Origin: Erodium maritimum
Lineage: Eukaryota; Streptophyta; Magnoliopsida; Geraniales; Geraniaceae
NCBI GenBank assembly: GCA_963921825.1
Contig: OY997590.1
Coordinates: 52,469,039-52,533,038, forward strand
Direction: 5' to 3'
DNA length: 64,000 nucleotides
In this document: one piece after another, positions 1 to 11,522 of the stretch
Position numbering within the stretch: position 1 is the stretch's first letter
Layout: every line of letters starts with the position of its first letter
Notes under the pieces: generated by a model
Told to the model about the DNA's origin: nothing
What the model saw: only the letters and a program-made list of their open reading frames with translations
The model's database searches: none
Program-made: the position numbers and the translations under genes

Positions 1-1343
1 GACCGAGTAACAACAGAATAGATAGAAGGTCGACTTTGACGAGGTTGAAGGAGGGCATCCTTCCAAGGACTACTCTCCTTCTCCCCCAATACTACCGGAA
101 CCTCCAAAGCGCCGATATCTGAAACCGAAACAATTGAACCTGTAGACACACCATCCACATACCCTTCCGTAACTAGGCCTGACACAGCAGGATATCCCGC
201 TTGTTCAGTCGGACTCGATGGGTCAGAAACCACTGAATCTAAACTCACTGTCTGAACTTGGGCTTCTTTCAAACCTAATGCCTGAGTTTCAGAACCTGAA
301 CGCAAGCTTGTTTCCGAAATATCTGAAACCGAACGCGTCCCTATCGCAACAAGTGTTGCTTGGCCTCCACGTAGTGCCTCAAAGGACGCCGGATCCGAGC
401 GATATTCACTGTAATCTGTTTCAGGCAACCCTATCGGAGATAACTCCTGCCGAAAATCACGAAAAACACGGCCTACATGCGAACGAATCTCCTCAGTCAG
501 CTAATCGACCACTATCGTCGATCTCCGACCACCGGTGAACAAGAGCTCCAACATCTTCCCATCCTCCAACTTGGCCTTCTTCACCTGAGATAACGATGAA
601 ACCGAACCTCCACCAGAAGCCTATAGTTCCATGGCAGAACTAATCAAACTCTGTTTTGAAGCCGAATACCTTTTAACCAGACGGGCTACATGTTCCGGAC
701 GGGCTAGAGCCACGAAGAGAATGTACCCATTGTAATTGAAACCGTTGTACACCTCAATGGCCTTCTGAGCAACAGAAGGTGAGAGGAAATGCACGAAACC
801 AAAACAGCGTCCCTTCTTATTCGGTCTTTTAATTGCAATGGCCAATTGAATTTCACCAAATTTCCCAAAGGTGTTCCGAATCCATTCGTCTGTGGAGCCA
901 AAAGATATATTAAACACAAAGATTTTCGTACCTAAACCTCTTGTAAAATTAGCCTTTGTCCCCAAACAATCTAGCAACGCTACTGTTATAGCGCTGTTCA
1001 CCACTCCCCGAGAAACAGTCGAATCCGTACCTGTTTTGGGAATAAGTGACAAGGACTGCTCAGGCCCAAAGGCAAGCCCATCACTTTCCACCGGCCCACA
1101 CTCGACACCTGCCTCCTCCCCAAGAAAAACACGATTTGCCAAAACACAATCTTTTGTATTTGCGAAGATCGCGTTTGGAACCACCAAATCAGAACTCAGA
1201 GATTCACGCCGAGATTGAAATTGTGAAATCCCAACACGACGATCCCGTTCCTGCAACTGTGACCGGGAATTAACTGAACCTCCACCGGGTAACGTCGGTG
1301 AAACTTCCTCCGTCCGCCTACCGCTCTTCTTAAGCCGAACCAC
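1..1343 (-). pseudogene. RRM-type LINE ORF1-like relic, continuing past the left edge
   Basis: Reading from 1343 down, an open frame of 240 codons carries an RNA-recognition motif at about residues 139-216. RNP2 is visible as IFVFNI (141-146) and RNP1 as KGRCFGFVHF (177-186). A serine/glycine-rich linker precedes it. The frame is also open upstream of the first methionine (VALAKRKNSKVV), so the true start is uncertain. Below 621 the same frame continues after an isolated stop, with another stop near 520, to the window edge, so this is a decaying longer protein. Plant L1-type LINEs are known to carry RRM ORF1 proteins that bind element RNA, which is why I prefer that over a host splicing factor. 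No ORF2 follows in the window. The RRM is clear; the LINE assignment is inference. Confidence 0.55.
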
Positions 1344-1452
1344 TTTACTGTTCTTCCTCTTCGCAAGAGCAACAAAAGCCGACTTTAGGAAAGTGGTTTA
1401 CCAGAATTCGGCAGACCAAGCTTACGAGATCGTTTCCGAATAGGTTTCACAC

Positions 1453-1635
1453 GTTGTAGAGTATAGATCAAAACTGAGAGCTTTGTTAGGTTTCAGATTA
1501 GAGTTTATCCGTAGAGAGGCAGTATCCCACACTTTGGCTAGGAATGCAAGTAACTGGGACATTATCGATTGGGAAATTAATCCTATTCTTGACGTGTTAC
1601 TTGTAGCCTTGAAGTGTGATTTGATTGATCAATAA
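1453..1635 (+). pseudogene. LINE RNase H C-terminal fragment
   Basis: A 60-codon open stretch ending in TAA reads LEFIRREAVSHTLAR followed by NASNWDIIDWEI, the typical C-terminus of the RNase H domain attached to plant LINE ORF2 or to stand-alone reverse-transcriptase-like genes (usual form FVRREANxVAHxLAR). Everything upstream of about 1450 is missing. The fragment abuts the opposite-strand RRM relic, so two element remnants have been joined. It is followed by AT-rich DNA with an A-rich run near 1655. A 5'-truncated LINE is the simplest reading. Confidence 0.6.
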
Positions 1636-1683
1636 ATCATATTATTTTACCTCAAAAAATAAGTTCACATTTTCTTTTTGAGC

Positions 1684-2120
1684 GAAAGATACTTTATTGG
1701 GAATATTTCATTATAATACCTTGCGAAAGTTTTATTTTCATTATAATACTATAGCCTGTTTTTTTTCCTTTTCCACTATCTTGGAAAAGTTTTATTTTCA
1801 ATTTAGTACCAATAGTTGCTTTTTAGTTAACTTTCCATCCAAAAAGCGTAGGAAGTCAAAAATACCCCTCACTAAACGATCAAATTTTCAAAATCAAGTC
1901 ATTGGGGTTTAAGAACTTAAAAGTAAGTGAAATGACAATAATACACTTCATTAACTTTCAAAATTTCAAGATATCTCATTTAAATAATTTTAAAATGTTA
2001 ATTATTTCTTTAGTATTATTATTAAACTTTATTTTTTTAATTATTTTTTATTTAATTCATTATTTTGAATTTCACTTTTTAATTTAAAATATGTATATTG
2101 TATTTTAATTATATATATAT
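1684..2120. repeat. Single arm of an AT-rich foldback family plus AT-rich DNA
   Basis: The stretch 1840-1905 (mutated words for accctcactaa, caaattttcaaaa and gtcattgg) resembles the arm of the large foldback element at 45949-46027. The 'cgaaagtttta' words near 1722 and 1783 resemble its terminus at about 45906. I could not find a convincing opposite arm, so this looks like one surviving end. The rest to 2120 is very AT-rich with no coding signal. Confidence 0.35.
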
Positions 2121-2562
2121 AGGGTAGTTATCCAGTAAAAACCACCCTTATTGTGCAAACTACGAACCAATCTAAGCCACAAGATGCGGTCAAAGTGACG
2201 TCAGCAGAGCGCGCGCGATGCTGACACGTGGCCACTTCGCGCGCGTGAGTGTGTTGACCACGCGCGCGCACAGTGCTAATAGTTTGCGCGCGCGGGTACT
2301 GATAGTTTGGTATAAATGCAAACTATCAACATTGTGCGCGCAAACGATCAGCACTGTGCGCGCGCGCACCAGCAGCGCGCGCGCCCACGTGTCAGCACCT
2401 GGTGAGTTCGTAGTTTGCATAATAAGGTGCGGTGTTTTATATATTTATTGCCCCGTGTCAACATCTGGTCCGCTCTGCTGACATCAATTTGGGGGATCCT
2501 ATGGCTCAGATTGGTTCGTAGTTTGCACAATAAGGGGTGATTTGTACCTGATACCAACTCTA
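2121..2562. mobile_element. GC-rich foldback MITE (about 440 bp)
   Basis: The ends form an imperfect terminal inverted repeat of about 50 bp. The left has ttattgtgcaaactacgaac (2149-2168), and the right carries its complement at 2511-2530. The element sits inside (TA)n tracts, so the target duplication cannot be read. Inside is a second inverted repeat with tgctgacacgtgg at 2219-2231 and ccacgtgtcagca at 2390-2402, around many alternating GCGCGC blocks and a centre near 2310. There is no open transposase. A non-autonomous TIR element is supported; its superfamily is not. Confidence 0.7.
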
Positions 2563-3259
2563 TGTACCTATATATATATATATAATTTTAATTTCAAAAT
2601 ATATACATAAATCATATTTTAATTTAAAAAATATATGAAAAGCATATTTTAGTTTTTTATTTCATTAATTTTCAAATATTTAGGAAAATACCCTATAATT
2701 TTTCTAAAATTCTTCGTATTTTCATTTAAAAAAATTGATTTCATTTTCTAACATTCTCTTTATTAAGTAAAAAGACACGTGAAAAGATAGACTGTAAACA
2801 ACAAATGGTTCCATCTCATAAATCAAAGTATCTAATTCAATTCACTTTCTTCTGTACCATCTTTAGTAGATTATGACATCCAAATCCATTTGTATGCCAC
2901 CCAAAAGAGAAGGAGCTAGTTTTTAATCATCACTTCATTCATTTTGAAGTTTACAAAGTTCCAAGGAACTGTCATGAATTACAGATACATATCCGAAAAA
3001 AGTAAAGGTTTGGAGTTACAGATTCGTATCCAACTTTGGTGTGTATCCTTGCTCTAGAGACTTCGAAACCATGTGTTTGGAGTGGTGTTTAGGTGAGGCG
3101 GGATGTGTAAAAATAATAATACTATATCCCTTACTTGTGTCTTATTAATCGAACTATTCACGAATTTATATAAGTATTACATATGTCAAGAAAGGAAATA
3201 AAGATACAATAGTAATTAGCATAATAGTAAAATCCCATATGTGAAATTCCACTCATGAA
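2563..3259. other. AT-rich non-coding stretch
   Basis: After a (TA)n run this is AT-rich sequence with many short T and A runs. I see no ORF of interest, TIR or recognisable RNA gene. It forms the left flank of the LINE that begins near 3260. Confidence 0.5.
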
Positions 3260-3960
3260 ACATGAGAAGGATGTCTTCTTCTCGGAAGAAGAGAACATTA
3301 TCAGACGTGTTGCGAGAGCAAACTCTTAGTACATCCTAATTTAGGATCAAAGTTAGATAAGATCCCTATCTCCGTTCTCTGATCATGTGGTCTCTCTTGG
3401 TGTGGGAGATGGACTTCAATCCTGCAATAGGATCATCAAGAGGCATTATCTCTATTTGGAAATCCTCATCATTTCAAAAAGAAGACTATTAATATTGATG
3501 GAGCTCTCATTTAGACAGGTTTGATCAAATCTTTAAATAAGTCTTGATGTATAATAAATGTCTATGCTCCATGTTCCTCTCAAGGCAAGCTAGTTCTATG
3601 GAAAGATACAGAAGTTAAGATTCATGCCTTGAATTCTATAGATTTAATCTTGATAGCTGGTGATTTTAATGAAATTATTTCTCCTTAGGAGAGGACAAAC
3701 TGCATAAGTATAAACTCAGACATGGTCCAGTTTCAATCTTTCATTAATAATGTGGCTCTCACTGACCTTCCTCTCACTAGTGGCAAATACACTTGGTATG
3801 GAACTGCTTCCCTAGCATCCAGAATTGATAGATTTATGGTCTCTAGTGACTTTCTTGCGTCTCTAGGCACCCTTACTCAAACTTGCTTCCCAAGGTGCAT
3901 CTCAGATCATAAAGCCTCAACTCTCTCTAATAAGCAACCTAATTGAGGCCCCAGACCTTT
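3260..3960 (+). pseudogene. LINE endonuclease domain
   Basis: Frame-by-frame reading gives SSRKKRTLSDVLREQTL near 3280, then SSRGIISIWKSSSF (about 3435-3475), VYAPCSSQGKLVLWKD (about 3565-3610) and IAGDFNEI (about 3654-3677), with catalytic D and N present. After a stop come SGKYTWYG, SRIDRFMVS and the terminal SDH (about 3904-3912). These are the conserved blocks of the apurinic-endonuclease-like domain that nicks target DNA for target-primed reverse transcription. At least three in-frame stops disable it. Confidence 0.8.
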
Positions 3961-4682
3961 CAAACTTCTTAACATATGCATTAAGATCCAAGATTTCTCC
4001 CTGTAGTTGAAGCTTTCTGGGCATCCTATTCAGTGGATGGTTTCCCACATATTATCCTCTGGCAGAAATTGAAGCTATTGAAACAAGACCTCAAAAAATG
4101 GAATGTTGAAATATTTGGTCTCCTTGAAATCACAATTGCAAGTATTAGAATTGAGATTGATCAATTGGACTCCATAATTGATACAAGGCCTCTAACCCCT
4201 ACTGAAAGCTGTGAAAGAGGAAGATTGAAGGCATAACTGATTCCCAAAACCAAACAGCTATCCAAGCTTTGGAGTCTAAAGGCTAGGAAAAATTGGGCCA
4301 TCTATAGGGATAAAGAATCAAAATTATTCCATAGAATAGAAAACTACAAAGGAGCACACAAACATATATCTCAGATCAATTTCCAATGGCAATCATTAAC
4401 TGATCCAATTCAGATCAAAGATGCAGTATCAACACATTTCAGTGCTAGGTTTTCCCAATCCACTAGTGATATAATATCCCTTGATCACCTCAATTTAAAC
4501 AATATCTCACAATACTAAGCAGATTGGCTTGAGAGAGATTTCTCAAAAGAAGAAATACTTTTGGAAATAATGGCTTCTTCAGGAGATAAAGCCCAGGTCC
4601 AAATGCATTCAATATCAAAATTTTCCAAATATGCTGACTTATCCTCAAAGAAGATCTCAAGAATTTTTTCAACCACTTCCAT

Positions 4683-5681
4683 ATGTCTGGCCAGCTAGGC
4701 AAAGGGTTAAACTCATCCTTTATGACCCTCATCCCTAAATGCAACACCCCTCAAACCTTTGATGATTTCAGGCCTATAAGCTTAATGAGAGGACCCTATA
4801 AAATACTCTCTAAACTCCTAGCAACAAGATTAAAGGTTATGCTCCCTACTTTGGTTGGAGAAGAACAAACAAGCTTTATATCTGGCAGACATATTTTAGA
4901 TGAAATCATGATAGCCAATGAAGTGGTACAATACCTAAAGATAATCAAAGAAAGGGACATTATATTCAAGGCAGATTTTGAAAAGGCTTTTGATAATGTG
5001 AGCTGGATATTCATATTGAAGATGCTCAAAAGAATGGGGTTTGGCCCTCTTTGGAGACTATGGATGATTTATTGCTTCAGAGGCTATGTCTCCATACTAA
5101 TCAATGGGACACTTTCTCCTGATTTCAAAATTCATAGAGGCCTTAGGCAAGGATGTGCCCTCTCTCTATTGATATTTACTTTGATTGTAGAAAGCCTAAA
5201 CCAGATAATGAAGGCAATCATTACAACAAATCAATTCCAATGGATTAAATTGGAATTAACTGGCCCTGTTATTTTCCACTTGCAATTTGTCAATGACTCC
5301 ATTTTCTTCATCCTTGCAACATTGGAAGGAACTGATAATCCTAAGAATGCTCTCATCATGTTTCAAATGGCATCTGGATTAGGGGTCAACTTCAATATAT
5401 CAGCTGTAATCCCCATGAATCTCCCTCTTCAAGATGAAGATCAATTCTCCACTGCATTGGGATGTCCTGCTCAATCCCTACCATTATCCTATCTAGGTTT
5501 TTCCCTTGGAGCAAACTATAAAGAGATCAAGCCTTGGAAGATCATCATTGACAAATACAAGAAAGCCTTAGGACTATGGCAAGCAAAATGTCTATCATTT
5601 GGAAGCAAGATAACCTTGATCAAATCCACCCTTGTGCTCTACCTCTATACTTCTTCTCAATACTTAAAGCTCAAAAGATAG
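4683..5681 (+). pseudogene. LINE reverse transcriptase domain with altered active site
   Basis: An uninterrupted 332-codon frame contains RPISLMRGPYKILSKLLATR (residues 30-49), ADFEKAFD (97-104), RQGCALS (155-161) and FVND (202-205). In active plant LINE RTs the last motif is FADD, two aspartates coordinating metal; here the second Asp position pattern is changed to N-D, so catalysis is probably lost even though the frame is open. The first Asp (in DFEKAFD) is retained. The thumb region follows to residue 332 and the frame ends at a stop at 5679-5681. The zf-RVT relic lies downstream. Confidence 0.85.
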
Positions 5682-5968
5682 TGATCAGATCTCTACAAAG
5701 CTGGCAAAGAAAATTCTAATAGCATGGATCAGTCAAGGAAATGGTGTTCTTTAAAATTAACTGGAACACAATATGTAAACCAAAGGAATGTGGGGGTTTA
5801 GGTATTAAAAGTCTTACTCTAATGAACTCTTTCCTCCTAGCCAAATGGTGGTGGAGGTTTGCTTCAGAAAGAAACCCACTATGGAAACAAACTATTTGTG
5901 CCAGATTCGGATAGGATTCCAACTAATGGGATTTATATCAGTTCACAGAAATTCACAATTCCAGCTTC

Positions 5969-6582
5969 ATGAATCATATCCTACCCCTCAAACTTGATCC
6001 AAGATTTGCAGATGTATTTGGCCAGAAAGGCCTCCACTGGTATCTGGGAAATGGATCCAGAATCTTGTTTTGGGATGATACTTGGTTGAGAGATTTACCT
6101 TTCAAAAATCTATTCCCTAGGATATATCTTCTAGCAAACTCAAAAGGAAAGACAATATACAATCTGAAGGATGATGATAATTGGGATCTGATGTTGAGAA
6201 GATCTCCTATTGGCTGGTAAATTCAAGAAGGGATGGTACTTTGTACTATATTATCACAAGTCAATGTGAGGGATAATGTAAAAGATGTTCTTATATGGGA
6301 TGGAGATCACAGAGGCTTCATTGTCAACAAGCTATATTCCTTACTTGCAATGCAAGGCATCTCCAAACAAGGATGGGCAACACATGTATGGGCTCTAGGA
6401 ACTCCCCCAAAGAAACTGCCTTCTGTTGGCTAGCTTGTTTGGAAGTAATATCCTCAAAATGCTTCCTAGAATCAAGAGGTATGCCACTTACATTTCAGGA
6501 ACTGATCTATCCTATTTGTAACTGGTATTTTGAAGATGGGGCTCATCTCCTTCTCCACTGTCAAAAGGCTTGGGAGGTTTAG
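5969..6582 (+). pseudogene. LINE ORF2 C-terminal region (zf-RVT)
   Basis: Broken frames read LHWYLGNGSRILFWDDTWL (about 6032-6088), the segment usually following the RT, and then PKETAFCWLACLEV with CNWYFEDGAHLLLHC (about 6517-6560). The latter fits the C-x-H-x-C pattern of the zf-RVT domain. Two or more frameshifts separate the pieces. No RNase H domain follows. The remaining 3' part to 7815 has no conserved motif that I recognise and is probably untranslated. Confidence 0.7.
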
Positions 6583-7815
6583 GGGATGATTTTATCTTGG
6601 TGGCAGATCTCAATGGTCATACCAAACAATATCAAAAGTCTATTCTGCTCATGGCATACCCTATTACCATCCAAACACAGAAAAATATGGGGAACTATAA
6701 TTAAAACCTCTCTATGGTGCCTTTGGCTGGCCAGAAGCAAATTTATCTTTCAAGGAATAGAAGTCAATCTAGTGACAATATTTACCTCTATTCAAAACAA
6801 GGTTTATTCTAGGGAATAGTCGCAATTCAAAAAAAGTTATTACTTCAAGTTCATCTCTTAGAAGGAGGATCCAAGGTCTTGTTTCTGAATCATCATAGTT
6901 TATGAACTTTGGATTTGCACAGATCACTGGTACCCTATCGCTGCCATTTTCAGTGCCAATTTTTGTTTTTTGTGATTTCTTGCATTGCAAGTAATTGTAT
7001 TGTAGTTCTGTTCTTGGGTGCCTTTGGGTTTGGGGCTTGGGTGGTGGTTGGTTTTGAGTGCTGGTGAGGCTTGTGATGTCTTGGGGGGTTCTTCTGGTCC
7101 TTCTCTTTCGACCTTCTCTTGGGGAGTGTGGGGTTTCTTCTTCTCCTCCTTCTGTGTGAGGGTAGATCATTTTTAGGTCTGAGTGGCTCCTTCCCTCTAA
7201 GACTCCTTGTCCTCTTTGGTTGCAGTTCTTTCTTTTTTTGTTAATCTATTTTGCAGCTTCACTTTGATGCCTTTAATCATAATGTTTGCTCACTAAAGCC
7301 TCTTTTAAATCATCCACATCCCTTTTAGAATTCATATTATATTATATTTTGATTGAGAGAGGGTTTCTTATCAAGAAGGAAGGATCCTCATTCCAACTTG
7401 GTCATCTTGGCTGAATTAACACAAGCTACAAGCTCAGTCATTCTCCTTGATCTGTTTCTCTGCTCTATTGGCTCAGCATTTACATATTTCAACATCATCT
7501 GCAGAACCATTACACTTGCAACTACCACAAGTTCTTTAGTCACTCCTCATCACCTATTGATCTTTGATGATTGTTGTCTTAGAATTTATCCACTCTACAG
7601 AGATCACCCTCACTTCAATATCACTACTAGCTGATTCACCTTATTTAGTTACTTGTTTTGTGTTTAGATTTCATTTGTATCCTACTTGTTATTGTGGATC
7701 ATTCTTGTTAGATCCTGGTTCATCTTCTGTATATGAAGCTTGATGCTCTCATTCCCCTTTTTCAGTCTCTGAAAAAAGAGGTTAATATAATTTCTTGGCT
7801 GATTAAAAAAAAAAA

Positions 7816-7973
7816 GGTTGTGTCTATGTGTTGATCACCAAGAAAGTAAGAACAAACAATTACGATCTAGAGTTGAAACATAGAAAAAAATGATAGCCTT
7901 TTCATTCATGTCTTGCTTTCATATTCACATATATGTTGTATGTCTAATACAAGAGATTAGTACATATATTTAT
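7816..7973. other. Short flank between LINE and MITE
   Basis: No gene or repeat recognised. It ends with tatatttat at 7965-7973, which is the left target duplication of the adjacent MITE. Confidence 0.5.
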
Positions 7974-8157
7974 GGGTAAATTACAAATACATACCCCTAA
8001 TTTGTCACGTTTAACTGATACCTACCCTCATGTTTTTTTTAACTAATACCTACTCAGATGTTTAGTTATATAACAAATAGCCCAAGTCATCAGCTAAAAT
8101 GACGAAAATGCCCTTAGTGATTTTTTGAATAGTTTTTAAAAAATAAAACAAAAGTGA

Positions 8158-8188
<31 letters not shown>

Positions 8189-8369
8189 ACAAAAGTGATT
8201 TTTTAAATATAATTATTGAAGTGTAGTTGAGGGTATTTTCGTCATTTTAGTTGACGGCTTGGGCTATTTGTTATACAACTAAACATCTGAGTATGTATCA
8301 GTTAAAAAAGCATGAGAGTAAGTATCAGTTAAACGTGACAAGTTAGGGGTAGGTATTTGTAATTTACCC
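7974..8369. mobile_element. Foldback MITE, Mutator-like, 9-bp TSD
   Basis: The element starts gggtaaattacaaatac and ends with the complement, gtatttgtaatttaccc. The inverted arms pair over roughly 170 bp each side with only scattered mismatches, leaving a short AT/TA-rich centre (a TA tract around 8163-8188). It is flanked by perfect 9-bp direct repeats, tatatttat at 7965-7973 and 8370-8378. A 9-bp duplication is the hallmark of Mutator-like transposition. There is no ORF; the transposase must act in trans. Confidence 0.9.
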
Positions 8370-8666
8370 TATATTTATAGATGTCAACAACATAGAAAAG
8401 TTTGTTAAATCTAGGTTTTAGGCCTCATTGTTCTAGTTTACTCTCATTGTTGGGTTTCTTGACTTTAGGTTCATTGGGTTTTCATGCCCATTCATTGTAC
8501 CATCCTCAAGTTCGGATAGTCATAAGATTGTGATGTCATACCAACACTTCAGTTTGTATCATTTTGGTTGTTGGTTTCCTTTTGTGGTTTGTAACTAGCT
8601 TTTCTTTATACTCCTCTTTCATCTCGAAAAAAAGGTTTTATTTATATTTGTTTTGCCAATAAAAAA
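8370..8666. other. Non-coding stretch, possibly an old LINE 3' tail
   Basis: The segment about 8555-8640 (tttgtggtttgtaactagct, then a pyrimidine-rich stretch and an A run) resembles the 3' ends of plant LINEs by general composition, but no coding part precedes it. Otherwise I see nothing. Confidence 0.25.
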
Positions 8667-8829
8667 GGGAAAACTACAAATGACCACCCTGAAGTTGGCA
8701 CGTTTAACCAATTATTACCCTAAAGTTTGAAAATAACTGATGCCTACCCTGAAGTTACAAGTTGTAACCCAAAAGCCCTTTCGTTAGTCATGGTTAGTTT
8801 TTTTTGTTAAATGAAAAAAATACCCACAA

Positions 8830-9586
8830 CTACCTATCAATATTACACAACCCTACCATTCTTTTTCTTTAACGATTTTATTTATTCTTTTTTTTAATTA
8901 ATACTTTCATTATTATTTTACTTTTTTCTCATTAATTTATTTAAATTTATTTTTTTAATTTCACATTTTAATTTAAAAAAATATATAAATTATTTTTTCA
9001 AAATTTTATTTAGTTTCACTTTTTAAATTCATTTATCTTTTTTTATTAATAGATTTTTTTAATCTTTCAATTCTTCTTAACTCTTTGAAAAAAATTCATT
9101 ATATCTATTTCAGATTTTTTTATTATATATATATTTTTATAATTTCATTATATCTTATTAAATCAGTTTATTAAAAGATTATATTTTAATTTAAAATTCG
9201 TTTTATTTTTTTACTAAATTAGTTTTTATATAAAAACAATTTTTTATTTATTCTTTTGTTTATTTTTAAATATCTTTAATTCATCAATATGCTCATAATA
9301 TTTTTTGATTTTTCAATATACAATGGCTAAAACCAAAATATTCTCAATCGAATGATTTAATTCCCAATCCGCAAACAAAAAAAAATCAAAGAATACACAT
9401 CTCCTATGAACACAAACTGGTACCCAAATTGCTCCAGCTCCCAAATTAACTCCAGATCCCCAAATTATGGTTTCGTGCATCCATATGAAGTGTTAGCTTT
9501 AAAACTCAAGGGACCACTTGAGATTTACATGATTGAAGTGCATACATGACCTTGTTGTTCCATTTCACAGGCAAACAAGGTTGTTT
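8830..9586. other. AT-rich interior of the TIR element
   Basis: From 8870 to 9330 the DNA is extremely AT-rich, without ORFs. From 9340 to 9586 it is more balanced but I see no recognisable exon. The end, tgttt at 9582-9586, is part of the chromovirus target site. Confidence 0.4.
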
Positions 9587-9589
9587 TCA

Positions 9590-10003
9590 TGAGTAAGAAG
9601 CTTGGCGCGCAAGTAATTTCAGTTTGAATTTGTAATAAGTAAAACGGTAGCGTTTTGGGTAAGTGGAGTCAGTAGTTGAAGGACGACGTCATTCTATGGT
9701 AACCGTTGGAGGAGCTGAGCTGGAAGAAGCACAAAGATGCATGCTCTACAATTCCGCAGGCTCGTCAGTGCTAGCTAGAGCACGATGGCTGGCAGAGGGG
9801 TCCATATATGAAAGGGATGGGTTCTAGTATTTAAGGGTAGCGATGATGTTAGAGTTTGTGTCGAATTTCTGTTTTCATTTCCATTTCTTAGCTGAGTTTG
9901 CTATGTGAGGAAGGTTAGAACTCTTGCTGTAATTCCTTTATCAATCAAGCCAGTTTCAATTTTTATCTAGCAATTTGTAGTTAGCATACTTAGATTGTTA
10001 ACA
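9590..10003 (+). repeat. 5' LTR of the Reina-like chromovirus
   Basis: Starts tgagtaagaagcttggcg and ends gattgttaaca (TG...CA). It is 414 bp and aligns with 17462-17873 along its whole length with a modest number of substitutions and small indels, e.g. catatatga here versus catgtga in the 3' copy. A TATA-like tatttaag lies at about 9829. The LTR divergence indicates an insertion that is not very recent. Confidence 0.9.
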
Positions 10004-10004
10004 G

Positions 10005-10017
10005 TGGTATCAGAGCC
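10005..10017 (+). promoter_or_regulatory. Primer-binding site, tRNA-iMet
   Basis: The sequence tggtatcagagcc immediately follows the 5' LTR. It is complementary to the 3' end of plant initiator methionine tRNA, the primer used by most plant chromoviruses for minus-strand synthesis. Confidence 0.92.
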
Positions 10018-10034
10018 CCGTTCCTGCGAAAAAA

Positions 10035-11522
10035 ATGGCCACCAGTGATGTTGTGAATGATGCTCCTAGCGAGCAAGGTATGGAAGAAAATGAGGCTGGA
10101 GATGTCCATCTTGAAGGAGATGGGACAGAGAACCAGAGCTGGGATGGAGGGCATCAGAAGGAGCCTGGATCAACTCTTGAAGGCTCAAGCTGGAAACACA
10201 AACCCTCAGCTACAAGAGGAAAAGGGAAGCAACCCAAGGGAGGTTCATGGTAAAGGTAAAGCTATTGCAGATCCTCAAGGTTATTCTGGTGTTGTTAGCT
10301 TTATGTCAGTTGGTGAACCATTTCAGCATGTGAGTTTTGTGCCTGAGCAATTGTTGCATACACCACCCCAGAGGCAGATTCTCATGGGAATGGGGCCTGG
10401 TTCTCACTCAAACCTGTCATACTCTCACCCACAAAACCCACACATCTCATCTCACCCACAAAACCCACACATTTCACCACACAACCACCAAAATCTACCT
10501 CAGATGCAACCCAACTTCAACCAAAACAACCCTCAGATGCAACCTAACAGGTATGATATACCTGCAAGTCAAAACCCCATGATACAACATATCCAACCCC
10601 ACTTGAACCAACATGCCTTATTCAACCCAATGATGCAGCAACAAACCTTTCACTACAAATTACCCAGCCTACAGTTCCCTATGTTTGAAGGTCCAAATGT
10701 GAGAGGATGGATAAGGAGGAGTAATGTGTATTTCTCTTATTGTGAGGTGCCTGAGGAGCACAAGGTAAAATTAGCATCCTTGCATTTTGGTGGGTTGGCT
10801 GAGACTTGGTTTTCTGAATATGCCATGGGGAGGGGCATTATTCCTAAGGAAGGGTTCTGCCATGACTTGGTATGGAAGTTTGAGGCCTTAGGACATGAAG
10901 ATTTGCTGATTGAATTCAAGCCGTTGGTACAAAAGGGTATTGTGCAAGAGTTTGAGCACCAGTTTGGAGAAATGAAGATGTTATTGCTGCACAAATATCC
11001 TAACTTGAGTGAGGAGTATTTTATATCCAATTTCATTGGAGGCTTGAAACCTCATTTTAGGTCTGGGTGCAGCTATTGGGGCCTAATTCTATATTGCAAG
11101 AAATGTTCTTAGCAAGACATGAGGAGGGAAGGGTGCAATAATATATTAATTTGTTTCAAGCTTATAATAGGTCTGTGGGTGCTAGTAATTACAGGCCAAG
11201 AATTCAGAACCATAGCTAGACACAACCATGGTAGAGGAATGAGAGGAGGATGATCAACCATAGAGAGGTGCTAGTCCCTAGGATTGCTGAGGTGCCTGCT
11301 CCTAAAACCTCAGCAATGAGCCCTGAAGAGAGGGCCAAGAAGGGTCTTTGTTATACTTGTCCAGCAAGGTATAACAAAGATCATGTATGTCCCAATAGAA
11401 ATAGACTCTATGTCTTTGATACTGAGTCAAGAGATGAGTTGATCAGATCACTACAAGAGGAGGAAAGCCAGACATCAGCTGAAGGCGGTGCTGAAGAAGG
11501 AAGCTCCAAAAGCTGTCATTGA
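10035..11522 (+). pseudogene. Chromovirus gag
   Basis: Gag forms the particle that packages element RNA. A start at 10035 (MATSDVVND) is followed by a frameshift into the 351-codon frame 10057-11112. That frame has a Q/N/P-rich linker (about residues 115-195) and then the gag core: LQFPMFEGPNVRGWIRR, LASLHFGGLAETWF and VQEFEHQFGEMK. After further shifts, the frame 11250-11522 contains CYTCPARYNKDHVC (about 11350-11391), matching the zinc-knuckle variant of plant chromoviruses. At least two frameshifts and a stop make it non-functional as one protein. Confidence 0.8.

Larger units (their letters stand above)
3260..7815 (+). mobile_element. L1-type LINE, degenerate, with A-tail
   Basis: The order along the plus strand is APE-type endonuclease (about 3260-3960), reverse transcriptase (about 4680-5680), zf-RVT region (about 6350-6580), a 3' UTR and an 11-nt A run at 7805-7815. 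This order and the terminal A-tail are those of plant L1 elements. ORF1 is absent, so the copy is 5'-truncated or its ORF1 was lost. I did not find a target-site duplication flanking the A-tail. Many stops and frameshifts make it an old, dead copy. Confidence 0.85.

Noticed and set aside
6769..7170. Minus-strand 133-codon frame with KRRTRRTPQD-like text
   Set aside because: It overlaps the 3' UTR of the plus-strand LINE and shows no domain; a shadow frame.
10005..10017. tRNA-like sequence tggtatcagagcc
   Set aside because: It is a primer-binding site next to an LTR, not part of a tRNA gene; the other two such sites (30290-30302, 57710-57722) are likewise primer sites.
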